Assembly (NCBI RefSeq): GCF_035582795.1
Contig: NC_134390.1
Coordinates: 2,867,560-2,931,559 of the forward strand
DNA from: Mycteria americana
Lineage: Eukaryota; Chordata; Aves; Ciconiiformes; Ciconiidae
Direction: 5' to 3'
Length of the DNA stretch: 64,000 nt
Shown here one piece after another: positions 13,357 through 24,425 of the stretch (positions are counted from its first letter, which is position 1; each line of letters opens with the position of its first letter). The position numbers and the translations under genes are program-made. The notes under the pieces were generated by a model. That model made no database searches, was not told the origin of the DNA, and saw only the letters and a program-made list of their open reading frames with translations.

Positions 13357-14070
13357 GCGGAGGACGCAGCGGGGAGCAGAGACACCACTGCCATTCGGGG
13401 GCGGGGCCAGCCCGCGGCACCGCTCTCATGGGAAGGGGAGGGCCCGGGGGCGGGGCCGTCGCGGCGCCAGTTTCCACCCCCCGTGGCCCCGCCCCCCAGC
13501 GCGCGAGATGCCGGCCCCGCCCTCGGGGATCCCCCATCGCCGGGGCCCCGCCCCGCGCCGTGGGGAGGCGTCGCACTGCGCCCTGGGCACCCCCCGTCGC
13601 CCCACGCCGTACGCGGGGAGCCGTGGGCGCCCACCCCAGAGGTGGGCAGGGGGGTGGGAGCGGGGTGGCCTCCCTTGGCCGGAGCGGGTTGCCCGGGTCC
13701 GAGCCTCAGCCCCCGGCCAGCCTCTGCCGAGCGGACAGCCCCGAGCTGAGCCCCCCGGGCCGGAGCGCCATCTGCCCGGTCCACCTTAACCCGGGGTGAG
13801 CTGTGCCGCGGCTGCCCCGTGCCCGGGAGAGGCTCCTGCGGGATCATAGGGGCGTTTATCTTGCCCAGGATGAGCCAATATTTGTGGCCACGTCAGGAGA
13901 ACGAGCCCTTCCTCGCTCTCTGCTCCTGTGGAGTCCAGCGCTGCTGTCCTGCCGCCGTGCTCTGCTCTCCCGGCCCCAGCACTGCCGTCCCAGTTTGACT
14001 TTGGCTTATCGGACAGTTGGAGGAACGCTATTTGCTGAGACCCCCAAGCTGTCGCCTCCTGGCACCAGAG

Positions 14071-16782
14071 ATGACAGCCACGGTGGCTTTCCTGCTCCTG
14101 AGCCTTCTGAGGATGGCAGCTCCCAAGGCAGTGTGGTGCCCAGCCTGCAGGCTGGCAGCCCTGGCCCCCACCACGCAGCGGGACGTCCTCATCGCACTGG
14201 CAAAGCAGAGCATCCTATCCAAGCTCCACTTGCCAGACAGGCCCAACATCACTCAGCCCATGTCCAGGGGGGCCCTGCTGACCGCTCTCCGCAGGATGCG
14301 TGCGCAGCGCGTGGACACGGCCATCTCCCCAGGGATGCCCCGTGACGGCAGCATCCCACACCTGCATCCTGGGATGGGTGTGCAGGAATACGAGATCTTG
14401 AGCTTTGCCGAGTCAGGTCTGTACAGATCCCGCATCCCATGGGCATGGTGGGATGGGCCCTGAGGTGGGGGCCACTGAGAGAAGGAAGGTCTTGCCTGGG
14501 GGAAGGTGGTGAGACATTTCCTCCTCTGCACAGGCATTTCAAAAGCTCTGCACAGGGGCATCATGCTCCTGCAAGCGATGCCAGGCTATGCACCGGGCCA
14601 GTGGGCACACTACTCCTGGAAGAACTGGCAATAAGAGGCTCCATATCCAGAACCTTTGCATCCATGTCCCGAGCTTACCCCAACCAGCTGCCCCTTGCCA
14701 CGGGCAGAGGAAACACTACTGAGGCTCTGGGGCCCCTCTCATTTACATATGAGAGGCAAGGGGCCCAGAGCCCCTCATTTACATGTTGGGGCAAGGGGCT
14801 GGGCGCAGGAGCAAAGATGGACTGCTGTATCATGTGAATTTGTTGTCTGTTTCTGTTGAACCCTCCCCACTCGTGCTAGAGGTGGAAGGGTCAGATGGCC
14901 ATGTTTTTCAAAACATGATTTTAAGCCTAGATTCCCCATCAGCTCACAGCGTGTGGACGTAGGTCTCCAAAGCCTATCTGCTCCCCGCACTCAGCTGTGT
15001 CTCCACTTCCTACCCAAAGTGGTGGGCTGCAACATTTCACTCCAGAATCAGCTGCGTTCCTGGGAGGTGAGAGCTCCCCAAAACATGCTCAGGGGTCCTG
15101 ACAAGTATCACTGGAAAAACAGGGTCCCATATCCCCCTCTTCTCCCAGGCAAATGCAGCCTTCTTTGGAAAGAAGCAGAATTGCCACTCCATCCTGCAGA
15201 GCATCCTTCTGCACCATCACTTTGTCCAGCCCAAACTGCTGCCTGGTGAGGTGTGGGGGGCACACAATTCCCTTGCAGGCCTTTGTGTGGTTTGCATAGC
15301 TGCTGTGGGATAGCGAGGGCTTGCCGTGTCCTCAAAGACCTCTGGGAACAATGCTCCTCTGCAGTACATTGTGTTCCCATACATGAGGACAATGGGGAGC
15401 TGTCTCCTGGCTCCGTGGAGCGTCTGCTGGAAGCGGAAGAGCCGGCGTGAGCCACAGGGCTGAGCCCAGTCTCTCACCCCACTGTGCTGTGCCAGACCAC
15501 AGAGGAGGGGGCTTGAGTCCTCACAGGCAGAGCTGTGCCAGGGAGCCCAGCACTGCTCTCACGGTCCCCATCAGCCCTTCCTTCATGAGGAGGAGAGGCA
15601 GCTCTGCAGCCTCAGCAGCAGCAAGGGTGGGACATGCTGGAGCAATGTCAGGTGATGGTTCCAGCCATGGAAAGTAGACATCATCCTGGAGGTGCAAATC
15701 AGCGTGACTGTCTTAAATCCAAGGCTGGTTTACACAGCCAGATAACCTACTCCAAAATCCTTCAGCAGCTTCACTGACAAGGGGAATATCAGGCCAGAGG
15801 AGGTGGAACCAAGCCAGGTTGCTGCATTCAGCACCGGGCCCAGAAGCTGCTGCTTTAGAGTGGCATAAGAGGAGGAGCAGCAGTGCAGGAAAGTGGGGGC
15901 CCCTCGACGCCTGTATGTACTGCACCCTGCTCCCTGGTTTGGATATACCTCCCATTTGCTCTGACTCAGTGGCCCCTGGCTGGGGGACCCCCCCCATCTT
16001 CCCTTCACCTCCTGACTCTGCTTTCGGTTCTGTGCACAGGGTCCTCCACCTCCCGCAGCATTCGCCTGCATTTCCGCTTCACCCGGGAGCTGGCTGGGAG
16101 CACTGAGATCCTGCAAGCTACCCTCTACCTGTTCTGGGCAGTCCCCGGCCCCGGGACGCATCCTGTCACCATCAGACTCTTGCAGCCAGACCCGACGGAG
16201 CTGAACATGACCGTGGCCAGCGAGACACGGCTGAAGGTGCAGAGGTCTGGCTGGGCCACGCTGGACGTGGGCCGAGCTGTCCAGAGCCTCTTTGGCCAAG
16301 GGAGCCAGAGGCTCACTGTGGAGCTGGAGGTGGCAGAGGACTGGGCGTCTCCCCTCCTGGCTGGCCACCGTGATTCCCACTGGCCGTTTGTGGCAGCCCA
16401 GGCCCGGGCCAGGATGCCCCACCGGGTCCAGCGGCGTGGCATTGATTGCAGTGGGGACTCTCGGATGTGCTGCCGCAAGGAATTCTTCGTGGACTTCAAG
16501 GAGATCGGTTGGGAGGACTGGATCATCCAGCCAGAGGGATATCACATGAACTACTGCGCAGGGCTCTGCCCCCTGCATATGGCTGGCATCCCTGGCCTCG
16601 CTGCCTCCTTCCACACGGCTGTCCTCAACCTCATCAAAGCCAACAACGCAGATGCAGCCGTGGACTCCTGCTGCGTGCCCACGCAGCGTCGCCCCCTCTC
16701 TCTGCTCTACTATGACCGGGACAGCAACATTGTCAAGACCGACATCCCCGACATGATTGTCGATGCCTGTGGTTGTACCTGA
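14071..16782 (+). CDS. INHBC: Inhibin/activin beta C subunit (INHBC), two exons
   Basis: Secreted TGF-beta-superfamily ligand subunit. Coding exons are 14071-14416 and 16040-16782, joined in phase 1, giving 362 aa (human about 352). The start at 14071 opens directly on a signal peptide (MTATVAFLLLSLLRMAAP); an in-frame ATG at 14017 would add 18 residues before it and is less likely. The prodomain runs to a furin-type site RVQRR (residues 244-248), releasing a 114-residue mature domain with nine cysteines including the CC pairs, WxxWII, and the C-terminal CGCT. The mature start GIDCSGDSRMCC and the segment FFVDFKEIGW match beta C better than beta E. NMT and NIT sequons lie in the prodomain. 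The donor GTCTGT is off consensus. It sits upstream of INHBE in the same orientation, as in human. In mammals these subunits are mainly hepatic. Confidence 0.93.
14417..16039 (+). other. INHBC intron
   Basis: Single intron between prodomain exons, 1.6 kb, starting GTCTGT and ending TGTGCACAG. Apart from a short direct repeat (CCCCTC-ATTTACAT blocks near 14732-14800) no feature was recognised. Confidence 0.85.
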
Positions 16783-17435
16783 CCAGCTGCCTGAGGAGGC
16801 AGGAGGGCAGAACCTGTGCTGTGCAGGGCTCCCCTCCTCCTGGCCTGTCTCTGGCAGTGTGAGACCTGGCGAGCTGCTGAGAGATGGGAACCCTGCCAAG
16901 GTGTTTTCTCCTCCTGAGGTTGAAGCATCAAGGGTGATGCTGAATCTGCAAGTCCTCTCCTCCCTCACCTCCCACACGGCTCTTTTCCCCCTTCAGATCT
17001 GCCCATGGATTCCTCTCTGCCTATGAGCCACAGCCTCTGAGACCGGCTCCTGACGGACACCAGACCCTTCTACCTGCAGGACTCTGCAGAGCACAACTGC
17101 CCGGGTGGCTCAGGGCAGCCCTGGCTCGCCCTGCTGCTGGTCCCAGACCAAGGCCATGGTGCAGCCGTCAGTGCTGCAACACGAACGTGTACTCTCCAGG
17201 TAACGGGTCCCAGCAGCGGCCCCCTCAGGCTGCTGGGGGAGATAGAAGCTGAAAAGATGCTGGGGCATGGCTAGGCCAGAGGAGAGAGGGCCATCCATGG
17301 GGCCCCACTCCTCAGCTGGATATGAGGTTGAGGCGGGTGAGGAAGGGGAAATTGATCCCAGTGGGAGGAGAGTGTCTTCCTCTCCAAGCATCCCAGGTAC
17401 CTGGTATTCAATAAAAGACTCCCAGCCGTAGAGCG
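16783..17435 (+). other. INHBC: INHBC 3' untranslated region with AATAAA
   Basis: Sequence following the TGA stop; a canonical AATAAA at 17410-17415 is the first convincing poly(A) signal. The cleavage position is estimated at about 20 bases further. Confidence 0.65.
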
Positions 17436-20400
17436 TGCACATGTATGTGTACACATGTGTGCCCTGTCATTAGCCAGCACATCTTCCACCTCTCCCCAAG
17501 GTACAAGGTGGTGGATGTGCCCTAGCACAGACAGCCCCAAGATGGCACAGAACTGACCCACTCTGCCACGTGCAGTCCTCTTCTAACCAACAAATTGGTT
17601 ATAAAAGCCAGGCAGCGGGGTTGGACATCCACCACCAGGACGCACTGTGCCCAAAGACTGCAATGCTGCTGGCCCCCACAGCTCTCATGTTCTCTGCCCC
17701 TTGGCTGCCTTTCCCGGCGGGATGCAGAACCCCTGACTTGTCTCAGCCGGATCCAGGGCATGGTATGGGAGCCCCCAAACACAGGGGGCTTGTGATTCCC
17801 CCTGGGGAAGACACAGGAATGGTGGAATGGAAACAAATTTTCCATTCCACCAAACCATCTGTATTTGGCCATTCTTGTCCCAAGTCAGGACAAAACTGAG
17901 CAAGTCTTCTCCCTTTTAAAGTGGACAGAGACTGCCAGGCAAGGCCACCAAAGCCATTGGTGCCCAGGACACCCACCCGTGCCTACAACCCCATGCCAGC
18001 TCCCTCACTGGGGAGCAATCTCTCGGCACATCTCTGGCCTGCAGCCCAGAGCAACTGCCCCCTTCGCTGTCCCTCACCAGCCTGGCTGGCGGCAAAGTGG
18101 GACACGTCAGTGCCGTGAGAGCTGGGGGCAAAGGGCGTCTCTGACACATCAGCCCCATTACGTAATCTCATGTTAGGGTTTCTCCACTGCTTCCCACGTG
18201 TCCCCCACATGTGAGGGCTGAGAAAGCAGGGAGAGGGTGCTGGGGGTGGGAGAGGGAGGTTCACGAGGGGAGCTCCTGGGGCGATCCCCCGAGGTGCGTG
18301 CAGCTGGCTGGGATGGAGCTGGGTGACTGCAGTGCTGTGGTCCACCCTGCAAGCACTGATGACCCCACCCCAGAGGCTGGAGACAGAGGGCTGAACCAGG
18401 TGGGAAGAGGGTCGGCAGATGGAGGAGGGTGGTGTCAGACCCTCTCCTCATCTGGCTTGAAGGACAGCTTAGCATCTGCTGTCCCACTCCAGGATCAGGC
18501 TGGGGTGGTCAGAGCCACGAGCAGCTATGGCTGGAGCGGGGGCCAGGATGCATGTTGCCCCAGAGGACCTAGGACACCTTGAGCGGGAATGGAACAACCA
18601 CTAGCGGGAGACAGTGTTTGCCCACGTTGCGTGCGTCCCGAGGCAGGTGCTACCACTGAGCCCTGCTGGAGCAGGGACCTGCATGTCCCCATCAGGTCGC
18701 AGCAGCCACCGTGCTGAGATCCAGGCTTCCAGGCCCCGGTGCCTCCAGGATTCAGACCTGAAGGGTTCCCACTGACCTAGCTGCTGCACAGGCAGGGTGG
18801 AAGACTCGGGGATCAATACTGTCTGGGACCCAAGGCCACTTGCGCAAACCCAAAGAGGGTTTGGTGTTTGTTTTTTTTTCTGTTTTTTTCCCTTCTTTTT
18901 CCAATGCCTCTTTTCTCTGTCTGTATTTATTGAACAAACAGCTTTCCTGGGGTCAGTGCTGAGCTCTCTAGGCTGCAGCAGGTATGGGCAGAAAGGGGCT
19001 GAGTGAAGGGGCAGAGGAGCTGTTGGCTGGGCCCTGTGGCCCTACAGATGCCTCAGCTCAGGGCAGCACAAGCCCAAGACCCTGAACTGAAGCATCTGTA
19101 GGTGCCACGAGCCCTCGAGTGGGGCTGGGGTGTCCCCAGTTCCCCTTCTTGACCCTGCAACACTCCAGCCAGGCACTTCCCCTACTCCCCATGGGGCTCA
19201 GAGCAAGAGCGGGGCTGGCTGCCTGTCACTGCTGCACAGCCCCTGTGGGACAGGAGTGCCTTGCTTGAAATGGCCTTCTCTCACTACCTGCTCCCCAAAC
19301 CCCAGCTCTGCCCTTTGCTGGGCTGCACATGCGCTATCTGGACACCACAGGACACACAGCAGGCTCCGCCTGCCAGCCCTGCGGGGACACCGCCGCCTCC
19401 CCTCAGGCACAGGGATGGGGGGCATCTCCTGGTCCAGACCTCCCTGGACCTATGAGTTGTCACCATGTTACCTTCTGTCACCTGGGCTGTGGTACAGCCA
19501 GCCCAAGCCCCACAGGGCAGCTGCATCCCAATGGACATGAAGGTCCTGCTGATTTGGGGTGCCTGGGTTAGCAGCAGCTCCCCCAAGAGGGGTCCCAGTC
19601 TCTGAGGCCTCTCCCTGTCCCTGGCAGCTTGAGATTAGGGCAGAACACATTGTCCTGGGGCTTTGCCAACCACCTGAAAATGTGCCTTCTCCGGTGTCTT
19701 CAGGTCAGAGGTTCCCCAGATGAGCAGCATCCAGGGTCCTGCAATACAGGCCCTCCTCTCCACGCGTGCAGCTTGTCCTGCTCCCAAGGGAAACAGGATG
19801 TCTGGGTGCAGCCTACATCCCGCTCCACCCTTCCCCACTTGCAGCATGGGGCAAGGGTGACCAAGGTTCAGGAATCCCACGGTGGCCCTCCTACCTGGGG
19901 AACACAGCAGGGCGAGGAGGGTGCAGTCAAGGAAGGGTGATCCCCTGGAGCCAGGCACAGCCATGGGGCTGGCACAGGGCAGGGGGCCCATGGCAGACAG
20001 GGACCCCCCGCACACACAAGGAGCTGCTCAGCCCCCACAGCTGGTGGCCCAGGCAGGAACCATGTATTTATAGCCCTAACAAGCTGCACATGGAAAAGTG
20101 ATTGTCTGTGCTTCACCACAGCCCTGGCTTATTTTGCAAGTCTTCTCCCCTGTCAGCAAAAGTAACCTTGGTGTAAGCGTGAAGGCAGAGTACCAAGTCA
20201 GGCTCTTCAGGGAGCAGCACAGAAAACTTGGGAGCAGCAGGGTGCAACTTCCCGCTGGGCATCCACTCCTCCTTTGCTGGTGGGGAAAGAAAGGGGATGA
20301 GGGTGGTGTTCACACTACAGTGTCCCCTCTCCCCCTTTTGCTGGGGTCCCCTGTTCACTCAGGGGGCTTTGGAGGGGGTGTCTCAGGCAGGCGTGCCCAG

Positions 20401-20815
20401 CTGCCATGAGATACTGCCACACTGGTCCTGCTGGTACCAGTAAAGCTGGTGGGGAGCCCACCCTGCAGCCCCGCCAGCCTCACCCAGCGTGGGAGATGCC
20501 ATGCAGACAGCATCGACCCAGCACTGGGGCTGTGCCCTTGGGCTGTGCCAGATCTGACACAGAGGGGAAGGAACACAGGGCTCCACGAGGTGCCGTCCCC
20601 TCGGCCTCTGCTCTGGGAGGGGACAGGGATGTGCAGCTGCTGCCGGTGGCTCCTGGAAGGAGCCTTTGCCAGTATCAACAGACCCTGAAGCAAAGGTCCA
20701 AGCACGGTGTGCCAGGGCGTCCCTTGGCAGGGCCTGGCTCTCAGGGGAGGGGTGGGAATTCCTGAAAGCCTCTGGTGTTGCCTTGAAAAGGGTTAATTTT
20801 TAATTTTCGGTCTCA
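17436..20815. other. INHBC-INHBE intergenic DNA, left part
   Basis: GC-rich non-coding DNA. I saw no conserved coding exon, RNA gene or transposon; the only low-complexity element is a T-rich tract near 18868-18902. Confidence 0.6.
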
Positions 20816-20819
20816 CGGG

Positions 20820-21340
20820 CAGTTTCCAGCCAGCAGGCCCCGGCTCGGAGGCACCCGGCGATCTGTGCTGGGCCTCCTCAGCTCGGCTGGTGCGAGGTGC
20901 CGGGCCCCACTGCCGACCCGCGCTAGGCGCCCGGGCGGGGGGAGCTCCGGGGACCGCTGGCGCTCATCGCCCCGGGCGCCCCGTCCCCAGGGGCCGCCCG
21001 GCGCCCGCCAGCTCCGGCCCGGAGCCCGTGGGACCGGGAGCGGCTCTGCCCCGCCCCGCGCCGCCGGGCGGCGCCCGCGGGCCGCGAGAGGCGCCGCGGC
21101 TCGGGGAAGCGCCGGGCCGGGGCCGCGGCGCCGAGTCGGGGCTGGCCGCGGGGGCCTGGGCCAGGTCGCGCCGTCGCCCCTCTTCCCTTGGCGGGCGCCG
21201 GGGGACGCAGCCCGGCCCGCTGCAGCGGGGCGAGGAGCGCGGGCGCCGAGGGAAGCAGGGCAGCCGACCTTCCCTCCCTGGCCGTGAGCCCTGGCCTCGT
21301 TCCCTTCCCACGGCCGGACCCCGGCCTGCCCAGCCCCGCC
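20820..21340. promoter_or_regulatory. Orphan CpG island between INHBC and INHBE
   Basis: About 500 bp with dense CpG (GCGCCGGGC-type sequence) and frames open in several phases on both strands. None of the frames resembles a known family. A donor-like GGCC|GTGAGC at about 21281 (+) would fit a non-coding first exon, but the transcript it would serve is unknown. It may be an alternative promoter or enhancer. Confidence 0.6.
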
Positions 21341-22149
21341 AGCCCAGTGCCTCGAGCCCTCCACCGGTCCTTGCCCCGGCCTCCCCCTCCGTGCTGGCCC
21401 CTCGGCCCCAGGAGCACGGGCTGCCCCTCCGGCACTGCCCCTGCGGAAGCCTTCGGCGCCTGCTCCAGCGCTTGCTGCGCCGCCAGCCCTGTCGGCTTTT
21501 CCCTGAGCACCCAGCCTGGGTACTCCTCCAGTCTGCGGCCTCCAGCGCTTGCTCCAGGGAAGAGGGCCCTGTGGGGAGGAAGCTCTTCAGTGCCAGAGCC
21601 TGGCCTATGCCATGGCCCCTGGGCGAGGGTCACAGCTGGCTTTGGCACTTCCTTGGCTGACATCGGTGGCAGAGCCGCGCAGAAATGGGCCTTCTAGCAG
21701 AAGCCATGCTCAGGTGCTGGTGCTTGAGCTCTTGGGGGGGGGGGTCCCTGCTTAACCCAGTGCATTGGCACCTCTAGGTCAGGTCGTCAGGTGCCGTGCT
21801 TGCCCCACAGGACATGAGGTCGGAGGCCCAGAAGCCATGTGTGCAGCAAGTGCTAAGCCTGGGGGGACCCGGGGTGGGGGGGAGTATTTTGGTCATGCCG
21901 GTCCCTGGGCTTTGCTTTCTGGGAACTGCTTAATCAACAACACACTTATGCAATGGGTGCAAGAACCACTCACTGCTCTGTGCTGACCCCTGGCCTAGAT
22001 CTGGTGGGCCAGAGTGCGCGGGGGGGCATGCAGCTGCGGTGCGAGGAGGGCAGGCAGATTGGATGCTTTTGCTAAGCTGGAGGTGAAATGGGGGTTCATG
22101 GCTGCAGCTGTGGGGTGCTGGCCAGTGCAGAGGGATCCTGGCAGGTTTG

Positions 22150-22165
22150 AAGGGATTAATCCCTT
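22150..22165. promoter_or_regulatory. Perfect 16-bp palindrome with GGATTAATCC (K50 homeodomain dimer-type)
   Basis: AAGGGATTAATCCCTT is a perfect inverted repeat. Its core is two overlapping TAATCC sites, the sequence preferred by OTX/PITX/GSC (K50) homeodomains, which can bind such palindromes as dimers. Function is inferred from the motif only. Confidence 0.4.
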
Positions 22166-22639
22166 TGGGGAGACCCTGCTCCCCAGCCTGGAAAGGATGG
22201 TGGGTTAGAGAGTAATTCCCCTTTTTGCCACAACTTTTTGCCTCCTCTGTTTCATGCTGTGCCACAGCCCCGATCCTCACTCTGTGGATCTGGCAGGGAA
22301 GGAGGAATTCAGCACGGCATCATGCCTGTTTCCCTTTCCTGCATGTGTGAAGCTGTGCTGTGGCTGCTGGGAGGTGGTGGTGACACAGAGGTTTTAAAGA
22401 CCCCCCTGGCCTGGCACCTGGGCCAGTGCCACTCAGGGATGCAGGTTGGGACTCCCTCTAGCTTGCTGCATGTGGGGAGAGTGTCAGGCGGAGGGGCCTG
22501 GTTCCCTCTATGGGTTGAAGGCAGGAGCAGCCCTGCCCTGTGGAGAATTTAACCTGCCCGGAGAGCCAGAAAGCAAACACTCCACTTCCAGTATGGGGAC
22601 ATGGAATAAAAGGCAGGGGAACAGGCATGCTGTGCACCT

Positions 22640-22825
22640 GTGAGCATGTCCACAAACGGAGCATGTATTCAAATATTTGGGATGGGGGAGACTGAAAATG
22701 TGTTTGCAAGGGAATGTGCAGATGTGTATATACCACTGAGCATCTGTGCAAGTGAGTGTGTGTGCGCTGCAAGCATGCACAGTGCGTGTGCACTGTGAGC
22801 TTGCACAGTGCACCTATGCCTGGAT
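22640..22825. repeat. Degenerate TG/GTGCA tract
   Basis: Imperfect alternating purine-pyrimidine sequence (GTGTGTGTGC, GCATGCACAGTGCGTGTGC). It is the first of a series of similar tracts that continues to about 44 kb. Confidence 0.75.
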
Positions 22826-24029
22826 GAAAAGTGCTAGCTGCTCAGTCCTGCTGGTGCCCAGGCAGTGCTGCCTGCGTGCTGCCTGCAGCCGGGGCTCACA
22901 GGCCCTGTGGGAGCTGTGCTCCCGGGCCAGGCTGCGCCCACTCTTTCCTCCCTGTTGACATTCCTGGGCTATTCTGGGAGCTGCCAGCAGGCCCAGCCAG
23001 CTGAGAACTTTGCCCCTTGCACTATGGTTGCATCATCTCCGGTGGGTGCTTTTTCCCAGACAGCCCACTCTATTTACACGTCACCTCTGTGCTTGGCCAG
23101 AGGCAGGGGCTCTATGTGGTCAAGACCTTGGAGTCAGTGCTGCACAGCACGGTGGGCGCAGGACATGCCTGAAGGACTGGCTGGGCTTCAGGTTCCCACT
23201 GCACGCTGGGGGTTCCCTGCTCTGGCACAAGAGTGCTGGGCTCTCCCACTCCCCCGACAACACGGCACCTTGCACCACTTTTGGGAGATTTCTACAGGAC
23301 CCTGCCCTGGCTAAGGCTGTGCACCCTGCTCTAAGCACAGCATCTGGGGCTAAGAATCCAAAGAACATCTTCAGGTTGATGTGACACTGGCTGCCACCTC
23401 ATGAGCCCTCAGTACATACAAACATCCATTTTAGTTTGTGGGGAGGAGGTGGCATAGTATACACTTTCGCTGGCCCTGCCCAGCTCTGTCCCAGAGTGAG
23501 GCTGGACCAGGCAGTCCAAAGGATAGGCTCAGATTCCCAAACTCATCACATGGTGTGACAAAAGCCCAGAGATGTGAACAGTCCCCAGGGAGCTGCAGGG
23601 GTCATCCTGGGAACCGCCCCTGATCCCTGCTGGGTCTTCTGCCTGCTAGGATGGCTAAGGGGGTGCCTGGGGGGCAATGCACAGGCTGTGGGGGCAGGTC
23701 TGTAGGCTCCATGGGCAGGCAGGTGAGGCTGGGATCCAGCTGGCAGGCTGCTCCGGGGTCGGTGCTCCTCCACCCGGCCAGGATTTGCCCCGGTCCTCAC
23801 TTCCTGCAGGTTTTGGACCAGGCAGAGGAACTCAGCGCCCTGCTGCCCCCGCGGGGGTGCCTGGCCGGGTCCCTCTGCACCCCTGGGCAGATGCTAGGGT
23901 GAGCTGCAGGCAGGCAGAGCCCACAGACACACGCGTGTGCAAGCCACTTAGGCACACACCTCTACATGTACCACTATTTGCGCACACCCATATGAAGCCC
24001 CCCATGCACAGCCTCCCGTGACCCCCCCC

Positions 24030-24425
24030 CCTCGTGTCCAGCCCCTGTGGTGCCCTCCACAGGCCGGGGCCAGTGGCAAGGTGCTCGGCCCCCCTCGAGG
24101 CCCGTGCCTGGCTGCGGGACCCCTCCCGCGGGGACTCGACGGCCTCGCACGGAGCGGGGCCGGGGGGGAGCGGGTGGCAGCGCCCGGTTGCTGGCGGAGC
24201 CCCTTCTCCCGGGACAGCGGGGCTCTATCCGCCACCCGCCCCCGCCGCAGGGGGGGCTAATCCCGGTAATCCCCCGCCCCGGCCGCGGCCCGACGGGACG
24301 GGACAGGCAGGTGAGCCGGCCAATGGCGGGGGGGCGCCGGGCCCGCCCCCGGCCGCAGGTGCCCAAAGCGGGCGGGCCGCGCCGCACCACTCCCGGTGCC
24401 GGCCCGGTCCGTCCCGTCGGTGCCG
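24030..24425 (+). promoter_or_regulatory. INHBE: INHBE CpG-island promoter
   Basis: CpG-dense stretch leading into the INHBE start codon and continuing through exon 1. A CCAAT box lies at 24320-24324, about 100 bp before the ATG. Two TAATCCC elements in direct repeat (24258-24264 and 24267-24273) are bicoid/OTX/PITX-type sites. No TATA box was seen. Confidence 0.6.

Larger units (their letters stand above)
12590..13800. promoter_or_regulatory. CpG island, presumed R3HDM2 promoter (divergent to INHBC)
   Basis: About 1.2 kb very rich in GC and CpG, with long frames open on both strands that are typical by-products of CpG islands. It contains a minus-strand splice donor, a 17-bp direct repeat containing TGCGTCAC, an X-box-like dyad and a CTCF-like motif. 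INHBC starts only about 300 bp to the right, so the island may act as a shared or bidirectional regulatory region. Gene assignment to R3HDM2 rests on conserved order with human. Confidence 0.75.
21341..24030. other. INHBC-INHBE intergenic DNA, right part
   Basis: No coding exon recognised. Holds a 16-bp perfect palindrome (22150-22165) and a degenerate TG tract (22640-22825). Confidence 0.55.

Noticed and set aside
12106-13799. Long overlapping frames on both strands (up to 547 codons) in the CpG island
   Set aside because: Arg/Pro/Gly/Ala-rich translations in all phases, no family resemblance; a composition effect of a CpG island.
15730-16977. 415-codon minus-strand frame opposite INHBC
   Set aside because: Antisense shadow of the INHBC second exon, kept open by its codon usage.
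20813-21697. Frames of 140-256 codons around 21 kb
   Set aside because: CpG-island composition; no similarity, no supporting splice structure beyond one donor-like site.
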